NCBI RefSeq assembly: GCF_907163085.1
Contig: NZ_CAJQTX010000010.1
Span: 56,829 to 120,828 of the forward strand
From: Candidatus Accumulibacter sp. ACC003
GTDB taxonomy: Bacteria > Pseudomonadota > Gammaproteobacteria > Burkholderiales > Rhodocyclaceae
DNA: 64,000 nt
Reading direction: 5' to 3'
Both the position numbers and the translations under genes were made by a program. The first letter of the stretch is position 1. Each line of letters begins with the position of its first letter. Below, piece by piece: positions 18,567 to 27,581 of the stretch. The notes beneath the pieces are model-generated. The model saw nothing but the letters and a program-made list of their open reading frames with translations. It did not search any database and had not been told where the DNA came from.

Positions 18567-19778
18567 TCAGTAGTTCTGCCGAAGCGCATCGACGACCGCG
18601 ATTTTCCCCACTCGCCAGGCGGGTAACAGCGACGCCAGGATGGTCGCGCCAACGCCGACGCCAAAGGCCATCAGAACAACTTCCGGCACGACACGGATGT
18701 ACGCGGTGTAGCCAATGTTGGCGTTTGGCGGTGGCGGCATGGGAATCCCGATCGCTGAAATGGCGAACGCCAGCGCTATCCCGAGTGCCACCCCGAGCAA
18801 GCTGCCACCGATCCCAAGGAATACGTTCTCGATGACCAGCAGGCGAAATACCGTGCTACCCCTGTTGCCCAGCGCCATCATAGTTCCGAACTCTCCGACA
18901 CGCTCGAAGGCGCTCATGTTCACACTGTTGGCGACGCTGAGCAACACCAGAACGAGGATGATCAACTGCAGAACGCCAAACTGGCGCTCGTAAAGCGCGA
19001 CCGCCCCCTCGTACAGTTCGTTGAGCTGGGTCCACCCCATCACCTCATAGTAGCCGAGGTCGAGTTGGTCCTTCAGGGCCGCCAGGACGCGTGCCGTGTC
19101 CTCGGTTCGCTGCAGCGACAGGACGAGGGTGTTGGCACCCTGCGTCGCCAGCGACTCCTGCGCAGCGGCGAGTGGAATGCGCACAGCGCGGGCGTCAAAG
19201 TCCGAAGAAAAGCTCTGGAAACTGCCGATGACGGTCAGTTCCATGCTGTTCAGCGCGCCGTCAGCGGTCGTCAGCAGTAGCGTCACCGGGTCTCCCGGCC
19301 GCAATTGCAGCGCGCGCGCCACACCATCGCCCAACAGGATGCCGCGCGGGTCGTTTCCGGAAAGCTGCCGACCGGCCGTGATCTGGAGCTGACTGCCGAG
19401 CGCCGCCTCCTGGTCCGGCTCGACTCCCTCGCCGACTATCGGCCAGTCGGTACGCCCATTGCTGAGCAGCCCGGAGAAGCTGATCCGCGCCATCACGTCG
19501 ACGACGCCCGCTTGCTGCGCCAGGAGCCGACGCGGCTTCTCGAGGTCGTCGATCAAATAGCTCTCGGGGCTACGCGTCCCCTTGGCATGGAAGCCCGCCC
19601 GCGACACCTGCAAATGCCCCGACTGCGAGTGGATCAGCGCCTCGCCGAGCTGGAAATAGACGTCCTGCACGAAACCACCGCTGAGAATCAGGCCGACGAC
19701 ACCGAACACGATCGACGCCAAAGTCATCAGCGTCCGCACCCGGTTGCGAAACAGATTACGTAGCGCGAGCCTCAGCAT
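18567..19778 (-). CDS. FtsX-family ABC transporter permease (second of a pair)
   Basis: A 403-residue permease starting MLRLALRNLFRNRVRTLMTLASIVFG, with a large extracytoplasmic domain (about residues 45-260) and three C-terminal helices ending LLPAWRVGKIAVVDALRQNY. This is the LolC/LolE/MacB-like FtsX architecture used for lipoprotein release or mechanotransmission. It follows a paralogous permease by 15 bases, so the two probably form a heterodimer. No ATPase gene is adjacent. Confidence 0.85.
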   Translation of the reverse strand: MLRLALRNLFRNRVRTLMTLASIVFGVVGLILSGGFVQDVYFQLGEALIHSQSGHLQVSRAGFHAKGTRSPESYLIDDLEKPRRLLAQQAGVVDVMARISFSGLLSNGRTDWPIVGEGVEPDQEAALGSQLQITAGRQLSGNDPRGILLGDGVARALQLRPGDPVTLLLTTADGALNSMELTVIGSFQSFSSDFDARAVRIPLAAAQESLATQGANTLVLSLQRTEDTARVLAALKDQLDLGYYEVMGWTQLNELYEGAVALYERQFGVLQLIILVLVLLSVANSVNMSAFERVGEFGTMMALGNRGSTVFRLLVIENVFLGIGGSLLGVALGIALAFAISAIGIPMPPPPNANIGYTAYIRVVPEVVLMAFGVGVGATILASLLPAWRVGKIAVVDALRQNY

Positions 19779-19793
19779 GGGGCCTCGTCCAAA

Positions 19794-20996
19794 CTAACGA
19801 TTGTGCCGCAAGGCATCGACGATCTCCAGGCGCGAAGCCTTCCACGCCGGATAGAGACTGGCCAGCGTGGTCGTCCCGATGGCCAGCAGAAAGGCTTTGC
19901 TCAGTAGCGCACCGGTCAGCATGATTTCGCCACTGTAGCCCTCCGACATCCCGGGCGGTGGTGGCATCGGGATGCCAACATATGAAATAAGCATCGCCAG
20001 GGAAGCGCCCAGCGTCAGTCCAAGGGCGCCGCCGATGAGGCCGATGGTCAGCCCCTCGTAGACAAACTGCAGGAGAATCTGACGACGGCGGCGGCCGATT
20101 GCCAGGCAAGTGCCGATCTCGGCCGTTCTTTCGAGGACGCTCATCATCATCGTATTGGTGATACTGAGGACGATGATGATGCCGATGATCAGTTCGACGA
20201 TGCTCACCTGTTTCGAAAGCAGCGCTGCCGTCTTCTTGTAGAAATCGGCCAATTCGTACCACGGCACGAACTCCAGGCCACTGCCGCGAAACTTTTCCCG
20301 CAGCGCCAGCATCGTCGCCGTCGTGTCGCGGGTATCGTCGACAACGAGGATCCAGCGATGAGCGCCATCTACGCGCAGCAAGCGCCGCGCCAGCGGCATC
20401 GGCACCCGCAAGGCCGAGTCATCGTAGGCCTTGCTGACCGAGGTAAACAGACCACGCACGGTGCACTCGACGGCGTTGAGACCTCCGGCACCGGTCGTCG
20501 CCAGCAACACCACGGTGCCACCGACCTTGACGCCCAGGTTCTCGGCCAAACCACGCCCGAGGACAATTCCCGTCGGGGCGTCGCTGGACAGCGTCTGTCC
20601 GGAACTGAGATTCATGGCACGACTGACGATACGCTCGGCCTCGGGGTCGACGCCCTCGCCAACGAAGGAAATCGTCGACTCACCGTGGCTGATCATGCCG
20701 TTGAACGAGAGGCGCGGCGCGATCGTTTTGACCTTGGCGAAATGCTCGATCTCCTGCAACTCCGCCGACGACGACGGCAGGAGATGACGCATCGGGTCCG
20801 CCTGGCCTTTTTCCAGATAACCGGCTCGCATGACGTGAATGTGCCCGAGCCCGGACTGGATGGCGCCCTCGCGCGTGGCCCAATAGATCCACTCAATGAA
20901 ACCGGCGGCAAGGACGAGCGAGACGACGCCGAAGGCGACCGCCGCGATTCCCAGGAGACTGCGACGATACTGGCGAGTGACGTTACGGAAAGCCAT
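19794..20996 (-). CDS. FtsX-family ABC transporter permease (first of a pair)
   Basis: A permease of about 400 residues, paralogous to its downstream neighbour: AFRNVTRQYRRSLLGIAAVAFG at the start, an extracytoplasmic domain, helices around VSIVELIIGIIIVLSITNTMMMSVLERTAEIG (split here for length), and the end LYPAWKASRLEIVDALRHNR. I used the ATG at 20996; a GTG at 21023 (VRPAWLEYL) is equally plausible and would add nine residues. The open frame continues to 21242 but runs through a repeat element and is not conserved coding sequence. The pair likely needs an ATPase encoded elsewhere. Confidence 0.82.
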   Translation of the reverse strand: MAFRNVTRQYRRSLLGIAAVAFGVVSLVLAAGFIEWIYWATREGAIQSGLGHIHVMRAGYLEKGQADPMRHLLPSSSAELQEIEHFAKVKTIAPRLSFNGMISHGESTISFVGEGVDPEAERIVSRAMNLSSGQTLSSDAPTGIVLGRGLAENLGVKVGGTVVLLATTGAGGLNAVECTVRGLFTSVSKAYDDSALRVPMPLARRLLRVDGAHRWILVVDDTRDTTATMLALREKFRGSGLEFVPWYELADFYKKTAALLSKQVSIVELIIGIIIVLSITNTMMMSVLERTAEIGTCLAIGRRRRQILLQFVYEGLTIGLIGGALGLTLGASLAMLISYVGIPMPPPPGMSEGYSGEIMLTGALLSKAFLLAIGTTTLASLYPAWKASRLEIVDALRHNR

Positions 20997-21124
20997 CAGG
21001 TATTCGAGCCACGCCGGGCGCACGCCGCTCGGCAACCGCACATGCCTGGCAGCGGCCGCTACAGTCGAATGAAACGCACCGCCTCTACCCATGTTCGTCA
21101 ATGCTCCGTCGTGTCGCCGGTATC

Positions 21125-21183
21125 TTAGGCGATTTCTGGCCAAGGACATACTCTCTGGCACGTCCTTTTCCGGCAATCGCCCG
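21125..21183. repeat. Short MITE-like palindromic repeat (copy 1)
   Basis: The element starts TTAGGCGATTTCTGG and ends CCGGCAATCGCC, so its ends are inverted (GGCGATT/AATCGCC). Its right part is identical at 27 of 28 positions to the left arm of the element at 63565, and its left part is similar to the right arm of that element. The ends also resemble those of the insertion sequence at 24764. It lies in the 430-base gap between the divergent permease and HAD genes; the rest of that gap shows only a possible TATAAAAT at 21280-21287. Confidence 0.75.
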
Positions 21184-21426
21184 GGGCCGACCAGACGGCC
21201 GCCGGCGCCGCAAGATTTGCCGCCGATCAGCCGCCGTATCACAGGCGAAGGGATTCCGGGGCCGTTGCGGGCGCAAAGCGTATAAAATTCGCCGCGTCAA
21301 GACGCGACCGGCGAGACCGCGAACCAGTCGCGGCATTCCCGGGACTCACCGGCGCATCGCCACCCTGTCTCGCAGCGTCTAGGCTTGCTCCATTTTTGCC
21401 AACCTGGACCCTGATCGGATTACAGC

Positions 21427-22101
21427 GTGTTTGATGCAATCATTTTCGACCTTGACGGCACCCTGATCGACTCACGCGCGGCCATTCTTGACGCTTTCGG
21501 CAAGGCGCTGGCGGAAAAAGGCATCGCGCCGCGGATCGCGCTGGGCGCCGTGCGCATTGGTCCGCCACTCGCCGAAACGCTGCGCGAGCTGAGCGGCAGC
21601 AGCGACCCGCTCGTCCTCGAATCGCTTGCCGAGCACTTCAAGGCGCACTACGACAGCACCGGCTACCAGGCCAGCGAAGTCTTCGCCGACATCCCCGAGC
21701 TGCTGGCAACGCTGTCGGCGACCGGCGCGCGCTGCTTCCTGGCGACCAACAAGCGGCTGCTGCCGACGCGCCTGATCCTGGAGTACCTGCGTTGGCAGAA
21801 CTACTTCGAGGCCGTCTACGCGCTCGACTGCCAGACGCCACGACTGCCCGACAAGGCGACGATGCTCGCGCAGCTCATCGCCGACAAGGCGCTGCCCCCG
21901 GCGCAGACGATTTATGTCGGCGACACGCCCGAGGACGAGGTCGCCGCCACCGCCAACGGCCTGCACTTCGCAGGAGTCCGCTGGGGTTATGGGGAATTTT
22001 CGACGCCCGGCACGCATTGCCTGGCGACGCCTCGCGAGCTCATCGCCCACCTGACGCAAGGGATGCCGGTGCGCAGCGCCGGGTCGCGCCTGCCGCACTG
22101 A
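21427..22101 (+). CDS. HAD-superfamily hydrolase (phosphoglycolate phosphatase-like)
   Basis: A 224-residue HAD protein with motif I DLDGTLIDS near residue 8, motif II around LATNK, and motif IV YVGDTPEDEVAA near residue 165. The alpha-helical cap after motif I fits the Gph/phosphatase subgroup. It probably dephosphorylates a small metabolite; the substrate is unknown. The GTG at 21427 is used because the HAD core begins at once; the Shine-Dalgarno is poor. The gene is divergent from the permease pair. Confidence 0.85.
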   Translation: MFDAIIFDLDGTLIDSRAAILDAFGKALAEKGIAPRIALGAVRIGPPLAETLRELSGSSDPLVLESLAEHFKAHYDSTGYQASEVFADIPELLATLSATGARCFLATNKRLLPTRLILEYLRWQNYFEAVYALDCQTPRLPDKATMLAQLIADKALPPAQTIYVGDTPEDEVAATANGLHFAGVRWGYGEFSTPGTHCLATPRELIAHLTQGMPVRSAGSRLPH

Positions 22102-22126
22102 AGGAAAGTTTTATAATCAGCAGCGG

Positions 22127-22174
22127 CCGCTCCTGACACCGCTCCTGACACCGCTCTTGACAACACTCCCGACC
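22127..22174. repeat. 12-bp tandem repeat ahead of the SNF2 helicase gene
   Basis: Units CCGCTCCTGACA, CCGCTCCTGACA, CCGCTCTTGACA and a degenerate ACACTCCCGACC are arranged head to tail. The array begins shortly after a TATAAT-like -10 (22111-22116) and ends 17 bases before the helicase ATG, so it would lie in the transcript leader. Unit length matches the 12914 array but the sequence differs. Confidence 0.8.
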
Positions 22175-22191
22175 CCACGCCCGCCGACGCC

Positions 22192-24735
22192 ATGACCAAG
22201 ACCTCCGGACCAAGCACCGCCAAAGACCGCAAAGCGAGCTCCCGCGCCGCTGCCGAGCCGCGCCTTTCGCGCCAACGCAAACCGACCGACCTGCCCGTCG
22301 ACGACTGGCAAAGAGCCTTGCGCCGCCAATTCGGCCGCGAGCAGGCCTTCGACTTCGAGAACCTCGGCGACGATCCGGTATTCTCCGATTTCGTCGTCTT
22401 TAACCCGGCGAGCAGCCGCCGCTACCGCGTCGTCATCCGTGGCGCGCGGCCAGGCGACAACTATTGCGCCTGCCCTGATTTTGCGACCAACGATCTCGGC
22501 ACCTGCAAGCACATCGAATTCACCCTCGCCCGGATCGCTGCGACGCCGGCCGGCAAGCGCGCGCTCGAGCACGGCTTCGCCGGATCGTTCAGCGAACTCT
22601 TTCTCGACTACGCCGGCCAGCGGCGCGTGCGGCTACGTCTCGGCAGCGACTTTCCGGCGCCATTGCAGCCGGCAACCAGCCGCCTGTTCGACGCGAGCGA
22701 TGGCTGGCGACTGCCGCCCGAGCGTTTTACCGACCTTGCGGAGTTCATCGACGACGTCCGCAACGCCGGCCACGAGCTGCGCTGCCACGACGACGCGCTG
22801 GCTTTCGTCGCCGAAGTGCGCGACGGCGAAGCGCGCCGCCAGACGCTCGCCGCGCTCTACCCGCTGGGCGCCGACAGCCCCGGCCTGCAGGGTCTGCTCA
22901 AGGTCGAGCTGTATCCGTACCAGCGCGAAGGCGCCTTGTTCGCGGTGCGTGCCGGCCGCGCGCTGATCGGCGACGAGATGGGCCTCGGCAAGACCGTGCA
23001 GGCGATCGCGGCGATGGAAATATTCGCTCGCCACTTCGCCGCCGAACGCGTTCTGATCGTCTGCCCGACTTCGCTCAAACACCAGTGGGAACGCGAGATC
23101 GCGCGCTTCAGCGAACGCCGCGCAACGGTCATCGGCGGCCTGCGCGCCGTCCGCCAGGCGCGCTACGCGCAGGACGACTTCTGCAAGATCACCAACTACG
23201 AGACGCTCGGTCGCGACCTCGACCTGATCGAGGCGTGGGCGCCGGACGTGGTAATCGTCGACGAAGCACAGCGAATCAAGAACTGGAACACCATCGCCGC
23301 ACGCGCGTTGAAGCGCATCGACAGCCCCTACGCGCTGGTACTTACCGGCACGCCGCTGGAAAACCGCCTCGAGGAACTGATTTCGATCGTTCAGTTCGTC
23401 GATCAGCACCGCCTCGGGCCGACCTGGCGGCTGCTCGACGAACACCAGCAGCGCGACGAACGCGGCCGCGTCGTCGGTTACCAAAAGCTGCAGCAGATCG
23501 GCGAGACGCTGGCACCGATCATGCTGCGCCGGCGCAAAGCGGCGGTGCTCGAACAACTGCCGGAACGCGTCGACAACACGCTGTTTGTGCCGATGACGCC
23601 GCAGCAGGCCGAGCTCCACGAAGAAAACCGCCTGCAGGTCGCGCGCCTCGTCCAGCGCTGGCGCCACAGCGGCTTTCTCTCCGAGAAGGACCAGTTGCGG
23701 ATGCGCTGCGCGCTCCAGAACATGCGCATGTCGTGCAACAGCACCTTCCTGCTCGACCACGAAAGCGACCACGGCTACAAGGCCGACGAACTGGCGGCGC
23801 TGCTCGACGACATCCTCGACGATCCACACGCCAAGGTCGTCGTCTTCAGCCAGTGGCTGCGCACGCACCAGCTGATCATCCGTCGGCTCGACGAGCGCGG
23901 CTGGCAACACGTGCTGTTCCACGGCGGCGTCGCCAGCGAAAAACGTGGCGCACTGGTCGACCGCTTCAACCAGGATGCCGGCTGCCGAGTCTTCCTCAGC
24001 ACCGACGCCGGCGGCGTCGGCCTCAACCTGCAACACGCCGCGGCAGTGGTGATCAACATGGATCTGCCGTGGAATCCGGCGGTGCTCGAGCAGCGCATCG
24101 GCCGCGTGCACCGGCTCGGCCAGACGCGTGGCGTGCAGGTGATCAACTTCGTCGCCCGCGGCACGATCGAGGAAGGCATGCTGTCGGTACTGGCGTTCAA
24201 GCAATCGCTGTTTGCCGGCGTCCTCGACGGTGGCGAAAGCGAAGTGGCCCTGCAGGGAACACGCCTGTCGAAGTTCATGGAAGCGGTCGAGCAGGCGACC
24301 GGCGTCGTCGAAGGCCAGGCCGCCAGCGAAGAAGATGGTCAGGATACGCCGCCGCTGGCGGCGACCGGCGACATCGAGGACACCGCTGCCAACGAGCGCG
24401 AAGCCGAAGCGATGGCCGCCGCCGCAGCGCCGGCAAGCACCGGTGACGGCGATGAGCCGCCCGACACCTCACCCGGCACCGCCGCGGCACCGCCAGCGCC
24501 CGCCACTGACGGAACGGCGGCAGCGGGCGTCGCCAATCCCTGGGCGCCGCTGCTGGCCGCCGGTGCGCAGTTGCTCGGCGAACTGGCGGCCGCGTCGCAA
24601 GGCGAGCGTCAATCGGCCTTGGTGCACACCGACCCGGCAACTGGCCAGCGCTATCTCAGGCTACCGGTACCGGACCCTCAGACGGTGAACAGCCTCGCCG
24701 AAGGACTGTTGGCGCTGTTCGGCAAGCCGAAATAG
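22192..24735 (+). CDS. SNF2/RapA-type DEAD-box helicase with SWIM zinc finger
   Basis: An 847-residue ATPase. A SWIM zinc-binding motif (CACPDF...CKHIEF) lies near residue 92. The SNF2 ATPase core has Walker A GDEMGLGKTVQA near 261 and motif II VIVDEAQRIKN near 357. The C-terminal helicase lobe has LSTDAGGVGLNLQHA and QRIGRVHRLGQT (motif VI). An Ala/Pro/acidic linker (about 710-785) precedes a short C-terminal segment. Such proteins remodel protein-DNA or RNA-polymerase complexes; the exact role is unknown. A degenerate copy of its N-terminus is found at 27297. Confidence 0.9.
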   Translation: MTKTSGPSTAKDRKASSRAAAEPRLSRQRKPTDLPVDDWQRALRRQFGREQAFDFENLGDDPVFSDFVVFNPASSRRYRVVIRGARPGDNYCACPDFATNDLGTCKHIEFTLARIAATPAGKRALEHGFAGSFSELFLDYAGQRRVRLRLGSDFPAPLQPATSRLFDASDGWRLPPERFTDLAEFIDDVRNAGHELRCHDDALAFVAEVRDGEARRQTLAALYPLGADSPGLQGLLKVELYPYQREGALFAVRAGRALIGDEMGLGKTVQAIAAMEIFARHFAAERVLIVCPTSLKHQWEREIARFSERRATVIGGLRAVRQARYAQDDFCKITNYETLGRDLDLIEAWAPDVVIVDEAQRIKNWNTIAARALKRIDSPYALVLTGTPLENRLEELISIVQFVDQHRLGPTWRLLDEHQQRDERGRVVGYQKLQQIGETLAPIMLRRRKAAVLEQLPERVDNTLFVPMTPQQAELHEENRLQVARLVQRWRHSGFLSEKDQLRMRCALQNMRMSCNSTFLLDHESDHGYKADELAALLDDILDDPHAKVVVFSQWLRTHQLIIRRLDERGWQHVLFHGGVASEKRGALVDRFNQDAGCRVFLSTDAGGVGLNLQHAAAVVINMDLPWNPAVLEQRIGRVHRLGQTRGVQVINFVARGTIEEGMLSVLAFKQSLFAGVLDGGESEVALQGTRLSKFMEAVEQATGVVEGQAASEEDGQDTPPLAATGDIEDTAANEREAEAMAAAAAPASTGDGDEPPDTSPGTAAAPPAPATDGTAAAGVANPWAPLLAAGAQLLGELAAASQGERQSALVHTDPATGQRYLRLPVPDPQTVNSLAEGLLALFGKPK

Positions 24736-24838
24736 CGTCGCTGGCGGGCGCCAGCATGAACGCTAAGGCGATCTCCCATATTGTTCATACCGTTGTATGC
24801 GATACTTTCAGTAGATTATGAGGTTGGAGGTATTACTG

Positions 24839-26070
24839 ATGAAGGTCGCCACGGTAGCTGAAAGCAAGGTTTCTCTTGAAGCCGTCCACATTGAAGATAT
24901 CCGGCTTGCTTCGAGCAAGATGACGGGAGCGGACCGTAGGGTGTTTCAGGCGGAGATGACGCTGAAATACTGCGAGGGCAATCCTCGGCGTGCAGAGGAC
25001 GTTTTCGGATGGAGTCGGCAGACGGTGCAGCGTGGTCTTCATGAGAAACGTACGGGGATTGTTTGTCTGGGGCTGCACGCGTTCCGCTGCGGCGCGAAAT
25101 TGTGGGAGGAGAAACACCCGGAGGTGGCGCAAGCTCTCTGGGAACTGGCGGAAAGCCATGCCCAACAAGATCCGACTTTTCGCACGACTTTGTCATTTAC
25201 CCGCTTGACGGCCGAGGAAGCCATCAAGCAGTTGCGAGCGCGGGGTTTTGCCGACGACGTGCTGCCGTCACGAAGCGGCATGTCGAAAGTACTGAACCGC
25301 AACGGGTACCGGCTGCGTCCGGTGCTCAAGGCCAAACCCCAAAAAAAGTCCCCGAAACCGACGCCATCTTCGCCAATATCCGGGAGCATGACCGAGATTG
25401 CCAAGGCGAGGCCGTCATGCGCGTAAGCATGGACTGCAAGGCGACGGTGAATATTGGCGACTACTCGCGAGGTGGCAAGACGCGGGGCGACAACCAAGCG
25501 GCGGATCACGACATGGGATGCGAAGAGAAACACACACCGTTTGGTGTCGTCGACGAAGACAGTGGGCGGCTCCATTTGTCCTTCGGAAGCTCGGCGAAGA
25601 CCAGCGATTTCATCATCGACAGCCTCTACGCGTGGCGGGAGAGTCAAGCGTCCGAGGAGTGTGCTCGCGTCACACACATCCAAATCAAGGCGGATAACGG
25701 GCCGGAGAGCAATGGCCGGCGTACGCAATTTCTCAAGCGAATCGTCGAGTTTGCCGATCACACCGGCAAGTCCATCCGCCTCTTGTACTATCCGCCGTAC
25801 CACAGCAAATACAATCCGGTGGAGCGTTGCTGGGGAATCCTGGAAAAGCACTGGAACGGCGCCAAGCTCACCGACACCCAAACGATGTTGGAGTGGGCAA
25901 AGAGCATGACGTGGAAAGGCATTCATCCCGTCGTCGAACTGAGCCGCACGGTCTATGAAAAAGGAATCACCGTGGCCAAGGATGCCATGCAAGCTGTCGA
26001 GTCCAGGCTGGCACGAAACCCACTTCTACCCAAGTGGGACATCCTGATCCGACCGGCTTGCACGGTATGA
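24839..26070 (+). CDS. ISAzo13-family transposase, produced by probable -1 frameshift
   Basis: Frame one starts at ATG 24839 (GGAGG at 24826-24830) and runs to a stop at 25426. It contains a helix-turn-helix N-terminus (DVFGWSRQTVQRGLHE). The catalytic DDE domain lies in the -1 frame and ends at 26070: RVSMDCKATVNIGDYSRGG, IKADNGPESNGRRTQF and YYPPYHSKYNPVERCWG, typical of the ISAzo13 ('Rhodopirellula transposase') DDE domain. The frames overlap at an A7G tract at 25341-25348. Slippage there gives a 410-residue fusion. Without it, frame one makes a 195-residue protein lacking the catalytic domain. Confidence 0.87.
25342..25348 (+). promoter_or_regulatory. A_AAA_AAG slippery heptamer for -1 ribosomal frameshifting
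   Basis: In the zero frame the codons are CAA AAA AAG, giving the canonical A_AAA_AAG heptamer known from dnaX and several IS families. The -1 frame is open from here to the transposase stop, exactly as expected. The signal is seen directly; that it works is inference. Confidence 0.8.
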
Positions 26071-26202
26071 AGATCCGTAGAAATCACCTAAAGACTCGCG
26101 CCAGCGGGCTTTGGCGGCGACCTTGCCGCCTGCGCGTGCCGTCGCGCCAGCCGCTGTCGCTGCGCTTTGCTCGCCGCTTGGCGAAGAATTACAATCCAGG
26201 CC

Positions 26203-27153
26203 ATGGTTCACCTTCACGACGCGGGCTACAAATACCTTTTCTCGCACGCCGACCTGGTGCGCGAGTTGCTGGAAGTATTTGCCCCACCCGGTGTAAACGA
26301 ACTGCTGGACTACGGCACGCTGCGCCCGGAAACCGGCAACTTCATCACGCCGGCGATGAAAAAGCGTGAAGACGACGTGGTCTGGTCGATCGAACTAAAA
26401 GGACAACGCATCTACCTGTACCTGCTGCTCGAGTTCCAGTCGTCGATCGACAAGGGCATGCCGGTGCGGATGATGCAGTACGTTGCGGCGCTCTACGACC
26501 ATCTGGTACGCGGCAAGACCGTCGATCCGGCAGACGGCCTGCCGCCGGTCCTGCCAATCGTGATCTACAACGGCGACACGCGCTGGAACCACAGTCCAGA
26601 GGTCTTCGAGCTGATCCAGCCGCACCCGGCGGTGCTGACCGAGTTTCAGCCAAGGCTGAAATTCTGGTTGCTCGACGAGGGGCGCTTCAGTGCCGAATAC
26701 CTGGAGGGCTTGCAACGAGTCATGGCGGCGATATTCCGAATGGAGCACACTCGCGACACGGAAGATGCGAAACGAGCGATCCGCTATCTTGGCCAGGCGG
26801 TCGCCCAATCGCCATTCAAACAGACCATAGACCGAGCGGTGATGCAGTGGATGCAGTACCGTCTCAGTCGAAAAATGCCCGGGCTGCCACTGCTGGAGCT
26901 CGACGACATGCTGAAAGGAACCGAAATGCTGGAAACGAGTATTGATCAATGGCGGGCGAAGGCGGTAGCGGAAGGCATGCTGCTGGGCGAGCAAAAAGGC
27001 CTGCAACGCCTGCTTTCTCAACGCTTTGGCGCAATCCCGACGACCATTGTCGAGCGCATAGGGACGGCCGACCTCGAACAGCTCGAAGCCTGGTTCGATG
27101 CCGCCGTGAACGCGCCGAACATAGCCTCCGTGTTCACCCCGACACCGAACTGA
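26203..27153 (+). CDS. Rpn-family recombination-promoting nuclease (PD-(D/E)XK, DUF4351 tail)
   Basis: A 316-residue protein. The N-terminal part (HDAGYKYLFSHADLVRELLEVF, then DDVVWSIELKGQRIYLYLLL followed by EFQSSIDKGMPVRMMQYVA) matches the Rpn/transposase_31 PD-(D/E)XK nucleases, with the E-x-Q catalytic motif in EFQS. The C-terminal end (GLQRLLSQRFGAIPTTIVERIGTAD) resembles DUF4351. These proteins promote RecA-independent recombination or act in phage defence. The start is the ATG at 26203, with a TACAAT -10-like element just upstream. It follows the insertion sequence. Confidence 0.85.
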   Translation: MVHLHDAGYKYLFSHADLVRELLEVFAPPGVNELLDYGTLRPETGNFITPAMKKREDDVVWSIELKGQRIYLYLLLEFQSSIDKGMPVRMMQYVAALYDHLVRGKTVDPADGLPPVLPIVIYNGDTRWNHSPEVFELIQPHPAVLTEFQPRLKFWLLDEGRFSAEYLEGLQRVMAAIFRMEHTRDTEDAKRAIRYLGQAVAQSPFKQTIDRAVMQWMQYRLSRKMPGLPLLELDDMLKGTEMLETSIDQWRAKAVAEGMLLGEQKGLQRLLSQRFGAIPTTIVERIGTADLEQLEAWFDAAVNAPNIASVFTPTPN

Positions 27154-27296
27154 CAAGCCTCTTAGCGTATCCTTGCGCACGCGAACGCAGCAGACCATAG
27201 GGCCCGAAGAGTTACCACCATGACTCTCGACCTTGACCACACCCGCCGTTGTCCCTGCCCGCCGCCGCCAATCCTAAACGCAAACCCACCGATGCC

Positions 27297-27581
27297 ATGA
27301 CCACGAACACCGGACAAGCCGCTGCAAGAAGCCGCAAGCCCGCCCGCAAACCCAGCGAACCGCGCCTCTCGTGCCAGAGAAAGTCAGCCGACCCGCAGCC
27401 ACAAGCAAATGCCCTGTTCGACGCGGGTAGCGGCTGGCCACTGTCGCCGCGGCACTTTGCTGCGCTGCCCGAGTTCATCGACAGCGTCAGCGCCCAGTCC
27501 GGCTGCGCGCAACGCATGACGCCAAGCGGACCTTGTTGCGCTTCTCCTGCGGCCCTTCTGAAAAGCGAAGCGGGCGCATGA
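27297..27581 (+). pseudogene. Degenerate fragment of an SNF2 helicase paralogue
   Basis: The translation starts MTTNTGQAAARSRKPARK and SEPRLSCQRKSAD, closely matching the start of the helicase at 22192 (SEPRLS versus AEPRLSRQRKPTD). After a jump it continues [20 protein letters not shown] and EFIDSV, which aligns with helicase residues about 163-190 (LFDASDGWRLPPERFTDLAEFIDDV). The roughly 130 residues between, including the SWIM finger, are missing, and nothing helicase-like follows. I read it as the remnant of a duplicated helicase gene, possibly left when the polysaccharide cluster was acquired. The frame ends four bases into rfbF. Confidence 0.75.

Larger units (their letters stand above)
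24764..26091 (+). mobile_element. Insertion sequence of the ISAzo13 family, complete copy
   Basis: An element of about 1,328 bp carrying one frameshifted transposase. The left end TAAGGCGATCTCCC and the right end GAAATCACCTAA form imperfect inverted repeats; the match extends inward to a shared TTCATACCG. A second copy, identical as far as it can be read, begins at 63723, which fixes the left boundary; the right boundary is accurate to a few bases. It sits between the SNF2 helicase and the Rpn nuclease genes. The near-identical copies imply recent transposition. Confidence 0.88.

Noticed and set aside
22633-24204. 523-codon open frame antisense to the SNF2 helicase
   Set aside because: No family similarity; it lies fully opposite well-conserved helicase motifs.
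24764-26091. IS630 family assignment for the insertion sequence
   Set aside because: Terminal TA at the left end recalls IS630, but the DDE segment (DNGPESNGRRTQF and YYPPYHSKYNPVERCWG) is of the ISAzo13 type.
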